Assembly (NCBI GenBank): GCA_035500455.1
Contig: DATJXG010000301.1
Location: forward strand, 1 to 7,387
From: DATJXG01 sp035500455
Lineage (GTDB): Bacteria > Acidobacteriota > Terriglobia > Terriglobales > Acidobacteriaceae
Reading direction: 5' to 3'
Length of the DNA stretch: 7,387 nucleotides
Position 1 is the stretch's first letter, and each line of letters starts with the position of its first letter. Made by a program: the position numbers and the translations under genes. The notes below the pieces were generated by a model that had not been told where the DNA came from, searched no databases, and saw nothing but the letters and a program-made list of their open reading frames with translations. Positions 1 to 6,196 of the stretch are shown piece by piece.

Positions 1-2661
1 CGCACCTGGTCAATCACCGCCAGCATGTACAACCCGCGCTACGGCCATACTCTCACGCTACTGAGCGACGGAACGGTGCTGGCCGCCGGAGGTGCGCAGT
101 ATAGCGGATCGGTGTACATGGACACGGCCGAGCGGTACACCCCCGGCCCAACGACACAGACGCCGGTGCAGATGACGATTGCCTCGTCGCCGACCGGCAT
201 GGGATTCACTGTCTCAGGCACGGGTTGCAGCGCCGGCAGCTACGCGACCCAGGCCACCCTGACCTGGATGAGCGGTTCCACCTGCACCCTGACTGCGATC
301 GTGCCCGCCGGATACATTTTCGGCAGCTGGAGTGACCAAACCACGATCAACCCGCACTCCTTCACCGCGCCTGCCGCGCCGGGAACGATCAGCTTCGTTC
401 TGAAAACCGGCCTTACGGTGAGCGTCACCAGCGGCACGCCGCAGAGCACAGTGGCAGGCACGCCGTTCGCCAGCCCTCTGGTAGCAACGGTTCGAGATTC
501 CACCGGCGCCGTGGTTTCTGGCGCGACCGTCACCTTTGCCGCACCCGCCGGAACCCAGGCTTCCGGTACTTTCACAGGTGGCAGCACTACCGCCAGCGTT
601 TTGACCAATGGCTCGGGTATTGCCACTGCGCCGGCCTTCACCGCCAACACGACCGCCGGCAGCTATGCGGTTACGGCCTCTGTAGTCGGGGGCACGAGCG
701 GGGTTGTCTATCAGCTCACGAATACCGCGCAGCCGCCTTCAACGATTACCGCCACGAGTGGTTCGGCGCAGACGCTCATTGACACAGCTTTTGTGAATCC
801 TCTGGTCGCGACCCTCAAAGATGGATTGGGAAATCCCAAGCCGGGCGTGATGGTGACCTTCACCGCGCCCGCGAGCGGCGCCTCGGTTTATTTCACCAAT
901 GGCATAACCACGGCTTACACCGACGCGAACGGCGTGGCGGTTTCACAGATGATCACTGCCAATCACACCGCCGGGACCTACGCCATCACGGTGACTGCGC
1001 CGGGAGTGGTCACGCCCGCCAGCTACACCATGGTGAACACCACCAACGCCCCGGCCTCCATCACTCCCAGCGGAGGAAACGGTCAGTCCGCGACTATTAA
1101 CACCGCTTACTCCCTCCCTCTTTCAGTCACGGTGAAGGATGCCTCGGGGCAGCCCATGAGCGGCATTACCGTGACCTTTACGGCATCGGGTGTCGGCCCT
1201 TCCGTGACCTTTGCGGGAGGATTGCGAACTGCGGTGACCAATGCGGGTGGCGTGGCGACCTCCGCGGCGATCACTGCGAATTTCACCGCAGGCACCGCTA
1301 ACGTGTATGCGCAGGTTGCCGGCGTCACGACCTACGGAACATTCAGTTTGACCAACAGAGTGGGCGCGGCCGCATCGATTTCCGCCACTGGCGGGACCCC
1401 TCAGAGTTCCGCCCTCAGCACCGCGTTCGCCAGCCCGCTCTCCGCAACCGTGCGGGATGCCGGCGGCAATCTGGTAAGCGGCGCGACCGTTATCTTCACC
1501 GCTCCGGCCAGCGGCGCCTCGGGCACTTTCGCCGGAGGAGTAAGAACGGCTTTCACCAATGCGTCCGGAGTGGCGACTTCACCGGTGTTCACCGCCAACG
1601 CAACCGCCGGGTCCTACAGCGTGACTGCGACTGCTCCGGGAATTACATACCCGACGGCGTTCCTCCTCACCAATACAGGGACGACCACTCCATCCTCGAT
1701 TGTCGCCAGCGGCGGCACGCCGCAAACCGCTACGGTCAAGGCGGCTTTCTCCAGCACGCTCTCGGCTACAGTGAAGAACTCTGCCGGATCTCCCATGAGC
1801 GGGGTAACGGTCACCTTCAGCGCCCCGGCCAGCGGCGCTTCGCTGACTTTCGCGGGCGGAGTCAGCACTGCGGTAACCAACGCCAGCGGAGTGGCGACAT
1901 CGCCGAAGATGACCGCCAACGCCATAGCCGGAACCTACACCGTCACCGCGAGTATCGCCGGAGTCTCTACCCCTGCCGCTTTCGTCATGACTAACAAGGC
2001 AGCGGCCGCTGCGGCGATCACGGCGAGTGGGGGTACCCAGCAGACCGCGGCAATCGGCACCACTTTCAACGGCGCCCTTATGGCGACGGTGACAGACTCC
2101 AGCGGCAATCCGGTAAGCGGAGCCACGGTGACATTCAAGGCTCCGACCAGCGGCGCTTCCGGAACGTTTGCCGGCGGCGTGACGACGGCGATCACCGACG
2201 CCTCTGGAGTAGCGGCCTCAGCGGCGTTTACGGCGAACAGCAAGGTAGGGAGCTACACGGTTACAGCAAAGGTGTCCGGCGTTTCCAAGGCGGCCAGCTT
2301 CGCGCTCACCAACACCGGAGGTGCTCCCGTTTCAATCAAGGCCAGCGGCGGCAGTTCGCAGAGCGCCACGATCAGCACCGCCTTCTCCAGCGCGTTAAAG
2401 GCGACGGTGCAGGATGCCGGAGGCAATCCAGTGAGCGGTGTAGTAGTGACGTTCACCGCGCCGTCGAGTGGCGCCTCTGGCAGCTTTGCCGGCGGAGTGA
2501 ACACCGCGACCACGAACAGTTCCGGCGTAGCCACTTCGGCGGTATTCACCGCGAATGCCACCACAGGCAGCTACGCAGTGACCGCCGGCGTTGCGGAGGT
2601 ATCGAACACGGCCAGCTTCTCGCTAACCAACAAAGCTGCGAGCAGTGGCCGTCATCACTGA
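1..2661 (+). CDS. Kelch-motif protein with seven C-terminal Ig-like (Big_1-type) repeats, 5'-truncated
   Basis: The reading frame is open from the first base, so the start lies upstream; 886 codons are visible before TGA at 2659-2661. The first ~45 residues carry a kelch-like pattern (NPRYGHTLTLL, DGTVLAAGG, then TAERYTP), probably the last blade of a beta-propeller. Nucleotides 172-408 encode a small beta domain with two cysteines (codons at 226 and 283) and a GSWSD motif, resembling the bacterial repeat domains seen before Ig arrays. From 412 there are seven Ig-like units with a conserved core (VTVTFTAPASGASGTFAGG, then TNASGVATS and FTANATAGSY). Composition is rich in Ala, Thr, Ser, Gly and Val and nearly free of Cys. 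Such proteins are exported and act in adhesion or as spacers that hold a propeller away from the cell; here that role is inferred. The C-terminus (KAASSGRHH) has no LPXTG, PEP-CTERM or transmembrane anchor, so the protein may be released. The ligand or substrate is unknown. Galactose-oxidase-like activity cannot be judged without the upstream blades. Confidence 0.88.
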   Translation, partial: RTWSITASMYNPRYGHTLTLLSDGTVLAAGGAQYSGSVYMDTAERYTPGPTTQTPVQMTIASSPTGMGFTVSGTGCSAGSYATQATLTWMSGSTCTLTAIVPAGYIFGSWSDQTTINPHSFTAPAAPGTISFVLKTGLTVSVTSGTPQSTVAGTPFASPLVATVRDSTGAVVSGATVTFAAPAGTQASGTFTGGSTTASVLTNGSGIATAPAFTANTTAGSYAVTASVVGGTSGVVYQLTNTAQPPSTITATSGSAQTLIDTAFVNPLVATLKDGLGNPKPGVMVTFTAPASGASVYFTNGITTAYTDANGVAVSQMITANHTAGTYAITVTAPGVVTPASYTMVNTTNAPASITPSGGNGQSATINTAYSLPLSVTVKDASGQPMSGITVTFTASGVGPSVTFAGGLRTAVTNAGGVATSAAITANFTAGTANVYAQVAGVTTYGTFSLTNRVGAAASISATGGTPQSSALSTAFASPLSATVRDAGGNLVSGATVIFTAPASGASGTFAGGVRTAFTNASGVATSPVFTANATAGSYSVTATAPGITYPTAFLLTNTGTTTPSSIVASGGTPQTATVKAAFSSTLSATVKNSAGSPMSGVTVTFSAPASGASLTFAGGVSTAVTNASGVATSPKMTANAIAGTYTVTASIAGVSTPAAFVMTNKAAAAAAITASGGTQQTAAIGTTFNGALMATVTDSSGNPVSGATVTFKAPTSGASGTFAGGVTTAITDASGVAASAAFTANSKVGSYTVTAKVSGVSKAASFALTNTGGAPVSIKASGGSSQSATISTAFSSALKATVQDAGGNPVSGVVVTFTAPSSGASGSFAGGVNTATTNSSGVATSAVFTANATTGSYAVTAGVAEVSNTASFSLTNKAASSGRHH
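412..2646 (+). repeat. Seven tandem Ig-like domain repeats, ~318 bp each
   Basis: Units begin near 412, 739, 1054, 1372, 1693, 2011 and 2329, giving a period of 315-327 bp (105-109 residues). Each starts with an S/A-I-x-A-S-G-G-T-x-Q-type strand, contains a D-x-x-G-N-x-V-S-G-x-x-V-T-F core and ends in x-F-x-L-T-N followed by a short Ala/Pro/Thr linker. Units 4-7 are more alike than units 1-3; unit 1 has insertions and lacks the canonical GASGTFAGG. This fits expansion by duplication at the C-terminal side, which is an inference. Protein similarity is high while third codon positions vary, so the copies are not all recent. Confidence 0.9.
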
Positions 2662-2672
2662 GAGTCTTTATC

Positions 2673-2704
2673 GAATGTTGGCGCGGACGCCCGCGCCTAC
2701 ATTC
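2673..2704. terminator. Strong palindromic stem-loop after the Ig-repeat gene
   Basis: A 14-bp stem with one T-T mismatch (2673-2686 against 2691-2704) closes on the 4-nt loop ACGC and begins 12 nt after the stop codon. The inner seven pairs are all G-C. No T-tract follows on either strand, so it is not a classical intrinsic terminator. It may still end transcription or protect the 3' end, or it may be a dispersed palindromic repeat of the genome. The stem itself is clear; the function is inferred. Confidence 0.5.
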
Positions 2705-2825
2705 AAATCAACGGCACTAATTCCGAGATAGTCCCTAGCGAGACTTTTCGTGGCGAACCAGTCCGCGCTGTGTTCTCATTATTCCCCACTCCGAAACCGA
2801 TCCGTTGATCAAACCGAGAGCTGGC

Positions 2826-2834
2826 AAAGGGGAA
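2826..2834 (+). promoter_or_regulatory. Ribosome binding site that sets the amine oxidase start
   Basis: AAAGGGGAA lies 9 nt before the ATG at 2844. The alternative TTG at 2805 has no such purine tract upstream, and starting there would put 13 extra residues before the Tat motif. The ATG at 2844 is therefore preferred. Confidence 0.6.
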
Positions 2835-2843
2835 CCACCGCGA

Positions 2844-4433
2844 ATGGCGATCAGCAGGCGCGAGTTCATCAGCAGAATTGGACGAACCGGCGGCTACGGC
2901 TCCGCCTTTCTGGCCATGCATTCGCTGGGCCTTCTCGGCAGCATTGAGGGCGAGCAGCCCACTGACTTCCCGCTGCCTTCCGCCAGCGGCCGCGGAACCA
3001 AAGTTCTTATCCTCGGAGCGGGAATTGCCGGGCTGGTTTCCGCCTACGAGATGCGCCGCGCCGGCTTCGACTGCACCGTGCTGGAAGCGCGGCAGCGTCC
3101 CGGCGGCCGCAACTGGACTATGCGCGCCGGCTCGAAACTGGTCTTCACCGATGGCACGGTCCAGAATTGCACTTTCGACAAGGGAAATTACTTCAACTGC
3201 GGCCCCGCGCGCCTGCCCTCCATCCACAAAACCATGCTCGGCTACTGCAACGAGCTGAGGGTCGCGCTCGAAGTGGAAGTCAACGCCTCACGCCGCACGC
3301 TGCTGCAGAACGACAATGTTTTTTCCGGCAAACCCGTGCGCCAGGGGGAAGTCATCAATGACACCCGCGGCCACATGGCCGAACTGCTGGCCAAGTGTGT
3401 ACAACAGGGCGGGCTCGATCAGGTCTTCACCCCGGACGATCACGAAGTCGTAATGAACTTTCTCAAATCCTACGGCGACCTGAGCGCCGATTTCACTTAC
3501 AAGGGATCTTCACGCGCCGGCGACCAGCAGCTTCCCGGCGCCGGTGACCAGATCGGAATTCCGCGCGCTCCTCTGCCCATGTCCGACCTGCTTCGCTCGC
3601 AGTTCTGCGAGCCAATGCTATTTGAAGAAGCGCTCGATATGCAGCCCACCATGTTTCAGCCGGTCGGCGGCATGGACCGGATTCCTTACGCCTTCGCCCA
3701 TTCCCTGGGCAAGACCGTCCGCTATAACTCTCCCATCACGGAAATCCGAAAGTCGGACAATGGCGTAAGGGTTTCGTACCGTGATGGCGAATCCGGGCCG
3801 GTACGGTCGATGGAAGCGTCGTATTGCATTTGTACGCTGCCGCTCACCATCCTCAGGAGCGTGCCTAATGATTTTGCTCCCCGGGTGAAAGCGGCCATCG
3901 AGCAGGTTACGTATGACTCCGCCTTCAAAGTTGCGTGGGAATCGCGGCGCTTCTGGGAGCAGGATGGCGACGAGATTTACGGCGGCATCTCATTCCTGAC
4001 GAGTGGGCCCATTCCGCTGATCTGGTATCCCAGCGCGGACCTGATGTCCCGGCGCGGAATCATCATTTCCGGCTATTCGGTCGAAAGCTGGTGCGATTTC
4101 GGAAAGCTGCCCTCGTTCGCGGCGAAGTTGGCGGCGTCGCGGGCTGCGGTTGAAAAGCTGCATCCTGGCAAGGGTCAGGAGATGGAGAAGCCCATCTACA
4201 TGTCTTGGGGCAAGGTGCCTTATAGCCTGGGTTCCTGGCTGAGCCGCGGGCCCAACTTCCGTGCCGAGGGTACGGCCTACTATAACGGGCCTTATCGGGA
4301 GCTGATTGTGCCGGATGATCGCATCTATTTTGCCGGCGACCACTGCAGCCACATCATCGGCTGGCAGGAAGGCGCGGCGCTGGCCGCCCAGCGGGCGATC
4401 AAGATGATCGTAAGCCGCGTTAACCAGTCCTGA
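2844..4433 (+). CDS. Tat-exported flavin amine oxidase (L-amino-acid oxidase-like)
   Basis: The 529-residue protein belongs to the FAD-dependent amine oxidase family, which oxidises amines or amino acids to imines and releases H2O2. The N-terminus MAISRREFISRIGRTGG has a twin-arginine motif (S-R-R-E-F-I) followed by a weakly hydrophobic stretch, indicating export of the folded, FAD-loaded enzyme by Tat. The Rossmann motif GAGIAG begins at residue 58, with the ribose-binding Glu at 81 and the family RPGGR at 85-89. The C-terminal FAD motif is FAGD (496-499) followed by GWQEGA (506-511). A conserved-looking PYSLGSW precedes it. The WQxGA form is closer to bacterial L-amino-acid oxidases than to the GWMQGA-like forms, but substrate cannot be called. 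Length is usual for the family. The gene lies 182 bp downstream of the Ig-repeat gene, beyond a palindrome, so it is probably transcribed separately. It converges with the kinase-like gene, with 39 bp between the stop codons. Confidence 0.88.
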   Translation: MAISRREFISRIGRTGGYGSAFLAMHSLGLLGSIEGEQPTDFPLPSASGRGTKVLILGAGIAGLVSAYEMRRAGFDCTVLEARQRPGGRNWTMRAGSKLVFTDGTVQNCTFDKGNYFNCGPARLPSIHKTMLGYCNELRVALEVEVNASRRTLLQNDNVFSGKPVRQGEVINDTRGHMAELLAKCVQQGGLDQVFTPDDHEVVMNFLKSYGDLSADFTYKGSSRAGDQQLPGAGDQIGIPRAPLPMSDLLRSQFCEPMLFEEALDMQPTMFQPVGGMDRIPYAFAHSLGKTVRYNSPITEIRKSDNGVRVSYRDGESGPVRSMEASYCICTLPLTILRSVPNDFAPRVKAAIEQVTYDSAFKVAWESRRFWEQDGDEIYGGISFLTSGPIPLIWYPSADLMSRRGIIISGYSVESWCDFGKLPSFAAKLAASRAAVEKLHPGKGQEMEKPIYMSWGKVPYSLGSWLSRGPNFRAEGTAYYNGPYRELIVPDDRIYFAGDHCSHIIGWQEGAALAAQRAIKMIVSRVNQS

Positions 4434-4472
4434 CGGGAATCCACTGCGGGCCGGCTCCCACAAGGGCAGCGG

Positions 4473-5306
4473 CTACTCCACCGGCTTCGAGCGCACACGT
4501 ACCACGGTGATCTTGGAGAACCCCTCGTCGAAGGTAGGAACTTTGAGTTTCTCCGCCATGCGGCGCATTATGCCTTCTTCCACCACGCGCGGACGCTTGC
4601 GGTTGCGTTCCAGGCAAACTTCCAAAGGAACGTCAAAGTACACTGCCTGCACTTCGTAGCCGTAATCCTTGGCCAGCCGGATCCAGCTATGGCGCTCATG
4701 CGGCGTGAGGTTGGTGGCGTCCACATAATTCAGCGGACGCCGCGCGATCAGCCGGGCCCGCAGCATGGAACGCAGATTGGAGAACACCAGATCCTGGAAA
4801 CGCTGCTCGGTGGGATCGTCGAAGAGCAGAGAGCGCAGTAAATCCGTCGAAAGCGGCGTGATGTTGTGGCGCTTGAACCAGGAACTCTTGCCCGAGCCCG
4901 GCAATCCGATGGCGAGAATCACCGCTCCCTTGGGAGGACGCGCGGATACCGGAGCGGGTGCTTCGACCGGCTCGACTCCACTCGGCTCAGGCTCGGCAGG
5001 CTCGCTGGGCCCAAGGTCGGCGGGCTCAGGCGCCGCGCTTTGTGAACGCCCGCGGCCACGTCCGCCGCGGCCACGGCGGCGACGCCGGCGAATGGGCGCT
5101 GGCGAAGAACCTTCCCCTTGCTCCTGAGCTGGAGATTCCTGCGCCGCAGGTTGCACTTCAGCGGGCGGAGCAGATTCCTCCGGCGCAGGCGCGGGAGGCC
5201 CTTCCGCATCGAAGTAGGCAGGGCGCAATGGCGCAGGTTTATTCTCGGGATTCTCTTCTTTGCTCTTCTTGCCGCGTTTGAAGCGGTCACGCATCCATTT
5301 GCGCAT
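4473..5306 (-). CDS. P-loop kinase with Arg/Gly-rich N-terminus, resembling Pnkp 5'-OH polynucleotide kinase
   Basis: The predicted protein has 277 residues from ATG at 5306 (MRKWMRDRFKRG). Residues 1-25 are basic. Residues ~26-127 are low-complexity Pro/Ala/Glu with an Arg/Gly block at 73-87 (RRRRRRGRGGRGRGR), typical of disordered nucleic-acid-binding tails. Residues ~128-277 form the P-loop domain. The Walker A is GLPGSGKSS (134-142, Lys140), followed by STDLLR with Asp155 and Arg158 in the D-x-x-R spacing. Next come VDATN (195-199) and an Arg-rich lid, ERNRKRPR, near 233-240. In T4 Pnk the D-x-x-R pair is the general base and the phosphate-binding Arg; here all are present. The order and wording match the kinase module of Clostridium thermocellum Pnkp as I recall it, but there is no phosphatase or ligase domain. 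A generic AAA_33/zeta-toxin-like kinase is the alternative. An in-frame GTG at 5375 would add 23 residues but has poor initiation context. A GGTGAGGT tract lies ~16 nt before the chosen ATG, farther than ideal. Confidence 0.72.
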   Translation of the reverse strand: MRKWMRDRFKRGKKSKEENPENKPAPLRPAYFDAEGPPAPAPEESAPPAEVQPAAQESPAQEQGEGSSPAPIRRRRRRGRGGRGRGRSQSAAPEPADLGPSEPAEPEPSGVEPVEAPAPVSARPPKGAVILAIGLPGSGKSSWFKRHNITPLSTDLLRSLLFDDPTEQRFQDLVFSNLRSMLRARLIARRPLNYVDATNLTPHERHSWIRLAKDYGYEVQAVYFDVPLEVCLERNRKRPRVVEEGIMRRMAEKLKVPTFDEGFSKITVVRVRSKPVE

Positions 5307-5569
5307 GTCTGGCTTGTAACATACCTCACCCGCACGCTCGCGGGCAATCGGCAGTGAACGTCGCGAACCAAGCACGACAGGGCGAGGTTTGTGCTTCGCG
5401 TCCTTTGCGTTCTTAGCGGTTAAAACTAAGGCGCCAAAGCTGGCAGGGAAGCGGAAGGGACGAGGACTTCAAGAGAGGACAACAAGGTAAGCCAAGGCTA
5501 GCCGGACAAGTCGACCGAGAACGCTGAAACAAAGTGAAGAGCTGACGACTGACGACCGGCGACTGACGA
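5307..5569. other. Non-coding gap between the kinase-like and ferredoxin genes
   Basis: No convincing gene is seen on either strand. The stretch holds the upstream region of the kinase-like gene, a 9-nt tandem repeat (5394-5420), a purine-rich part (about 5450-5540) and a 7-nt tandem repeat that runs into the ferredoxin stop codon. On the minus strand a possible TTGCCC / 18 nt / TATGTT promoter lies just before the kinase start; it is weak and would give a leader of only about 4 nt. No intrinsic terminator is visible for the ferredoxin gene. Confidence 0.5.
5394..5420. repeat. Three imperfect 9-nt tandem units (CTTnGCGnn)
   Basis: The units are CTTCGCGTC, CTTTGCGTT and CTTAGCGGT, followed by TAAAAC. 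This kind of CTTTGCG-containing array is familiar as a dispersed intergenic repeat in several phyla. The array is visible here; its spread in this genome is inferred. Confidence 0.55.
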
Positions 5570-5573
5570 CTAG
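5540..5573. repeat. Heptad tandem repeat overlapping the ferredoxin stop codon
   Basis: The period is 7 nt: AGCTGAC, GACTGAC, GACCGGC, GACTGAC, GACTAG. The last unit contains CTA at 5570-5572, which is the TAG stop of the ferredoxin gene on the minus strand. The first unit, AGCTGAC, is the same heptad found in the inverted-repeat element on the other side of that gene. Confidence 0.65.
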
Positions 5574-5932
5574 AACGGCATCACTCCGACTTCTTTTTCC
5601 ACTTCAACCGTGTCCACCATGACGATGGCATCCCATGGGCAGCCGTCGAGGAAGCACCCATCCGGCCCCTTGCTGAGGCATTTCTTGCAGCCGATACACA
5701 GAATGGGGTCCACCTGAATACGGCCAAACGGCGGATGGTCTTCATCCGGCACCCAGAACATGCAATCTTCAACCGGGCAATATTCCACGCAGGCAGGCGA
5801 CCCGGCGCAGCCGGTGCAACACTCGGTGATAACCGCGAGTTCTTTGGGCTTTTTCTTGCGAGGAGTAACAAGACCCTTGGATTTCGGCTCAAATTTCAGC
5901 TCGTCCGGAACCATCCCCACGGTATCGGCCAT
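5570..5932 (-). CDS. Two-cluster [4Fe-4S] ferredoxin, 120 residues
   Basis: A small soluble electron carrier predicted to hold two [4Fe-4S] clusters. Motif 1 is C39-x2-C42-x5-C48-x3-C52-P; motif 2 is C79-x2-C82-x2-C85-x12-C98-P. By the usual cross-over rule, C39, C42, C48 and C98 would bind one cluster and C79, C82, C85 and C52 the other. C38, C57 and C93 are extra cysteines. The protein is longer than classical 55-80-residue ferredoxins: it has a ~35-residue lysine-rich N-terminal extension, a ~26-residue insert between motifs containing DEDHPPFGRIQVD, and an acidic tail. No signal peptide is seen, so it should be cytoplasmic. The ATG at 5932 lacks a Shine-Dalgarno sequence but has TATAAT 6 nt upstream. 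The gene is divergent from ssb and no redox partner is visible nearby, so its pathway is unknown. Confidence 0.9.
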   Translation of the reverse strand: MADTVGMVPDELKFEPKSKGLVTPRKKKPKELAVITECCTGCAGSPACVEYCPVEDCMFWVPDEDHPPFGRIQVDPILCIGCKKCLSKGPDGCFLDGCPWDAIVMVDTVEVEKEVGVMPF

Positions 5933-5938
5933 GGCGGG

Positions 5939-5944
5939 ATTATA
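5939..5944 (-). promoter_or_regulatory. Consensus -10 box (TATAAT) directly before the ferredoxin ATG
   Basis: On the minus strand TATAAT is followed by CCCGCC and then the ATG. Transcription starting at the usual distance would begin at or next to the A of the start codon, giving a leaderless mRNA, which agrees with the missing Shine-Dalgarno. No good -35 hexamer is seen at 16-18 nt; that region lies inside the inverted-repeat element. Confidence 0.5.
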
Positions 5945-5947
5945 CCT

Positions 5948-6087
5948 TAGCTGATAGCTGTCAGCTCTCAGCTTTCAGCCATCAGGTCTCTGCAGCCGGC
6001 AACCTCGTCAGGTGCAACCCACGCACAGGCTCCACGGGTGGCTATGGACCTGGAGCATGAAAGCTGACAGCTGAGAGCTGAGAGCTA
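5948..6087. repeat. 140-bp inverted-repeat element built of AGCT heptads
   Basis: Arms 5948-5988 and 6047-6087 are 41 nt each and inverted, identical at 32 of 41 positions without gaps, around a 58-nt centre. The outer part of each arm is a 7-nt tandem array: AGCTGAT, AGCTGTC, AGCTCTC, AGCTTTC on the left; AGCTGAC, AGCTGAG, AGCTGAG, AGCT on the right. The inner ends are CAGGTC and GACCTG. No target-site duplication is evident. It fills the gap between the divergent ferredoxin and ssb promoters. It could be a small non-autonomous mobile repeat, a cruciform or RNA hairpin, or a regulatory site; only the symmetry is seen directly. Confidence 0.75.
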
Positions 6088-6094
6088 CCCGCTG

Positions 6095-6103
6095 TGATAT
6101 AGT
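6095..6103 (+). promoter_or_regulatory. Candidate extended -10 promoter of ssb
   Basis: TGATATAGT contains a TGn extension plus TATAGT (6098-6103), lying just outside the right arm of the inverted repeat. Start near 6110 would give a leader of ~87 nt before ssb. No matching -35 is seen, which extended -10 promoters tolerate. Confidence 0.4.
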
Positions 6104-6180
6104 GGCCTTCCAGCCCTTTAAATCCAGGTTCATTCCCGGCAACTCAGGTCCCATCGGCACCAAATTCCACGCGAAGGGCG

Positions 6181-6188
6181 AAAAGGAG
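6181..6188 (+). promoter_or_regulatory. Shine-Dalgarno sequence of ssb
   Basis: AAAAGGAG sits 8 nt before the ATG at 6197 and fixes the start. It is the clearest Shine-Dalgarno sequence in the window. Confidence 0.8.
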
Positions 6189-6196
6189 CAGCACTC

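Noticed and set aside
240..2564. A row of minus-strand ORFs of 65-136 residues opposite the Ig repeats.
   Set aside because: They recur with the repeat period and mirror its codon pattern; their Val/Ala/Pro-rich products show no domain. They are shadows of the repeat gene.
2805..2843. TTG start for the amine oxidase.
   Set aside because: There is no ribosome binding site before it; ATG at 2844 has one and gives a normal Tat leader.
2703..3227. A 174-residue minus-strand ORF opposite the start of the amine oxidase gene.
   Set aside because: It lies antisense to the conserved FAD-binding region, has low-complexity composition and no recognisable motif.
5307..5375. GTG start adding 23 residues to the kinase-like protein.
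   Set aside because: No Shine-Dalgarno precedes it and the added residues look like translated upstream DNA; uncertain but less likely.
5540..6087. Short regularly spaced repeats considered as a CRISPR remnant.
   Set aside because: The units are 7 nt with no unique spacers, and no cas gene is present.
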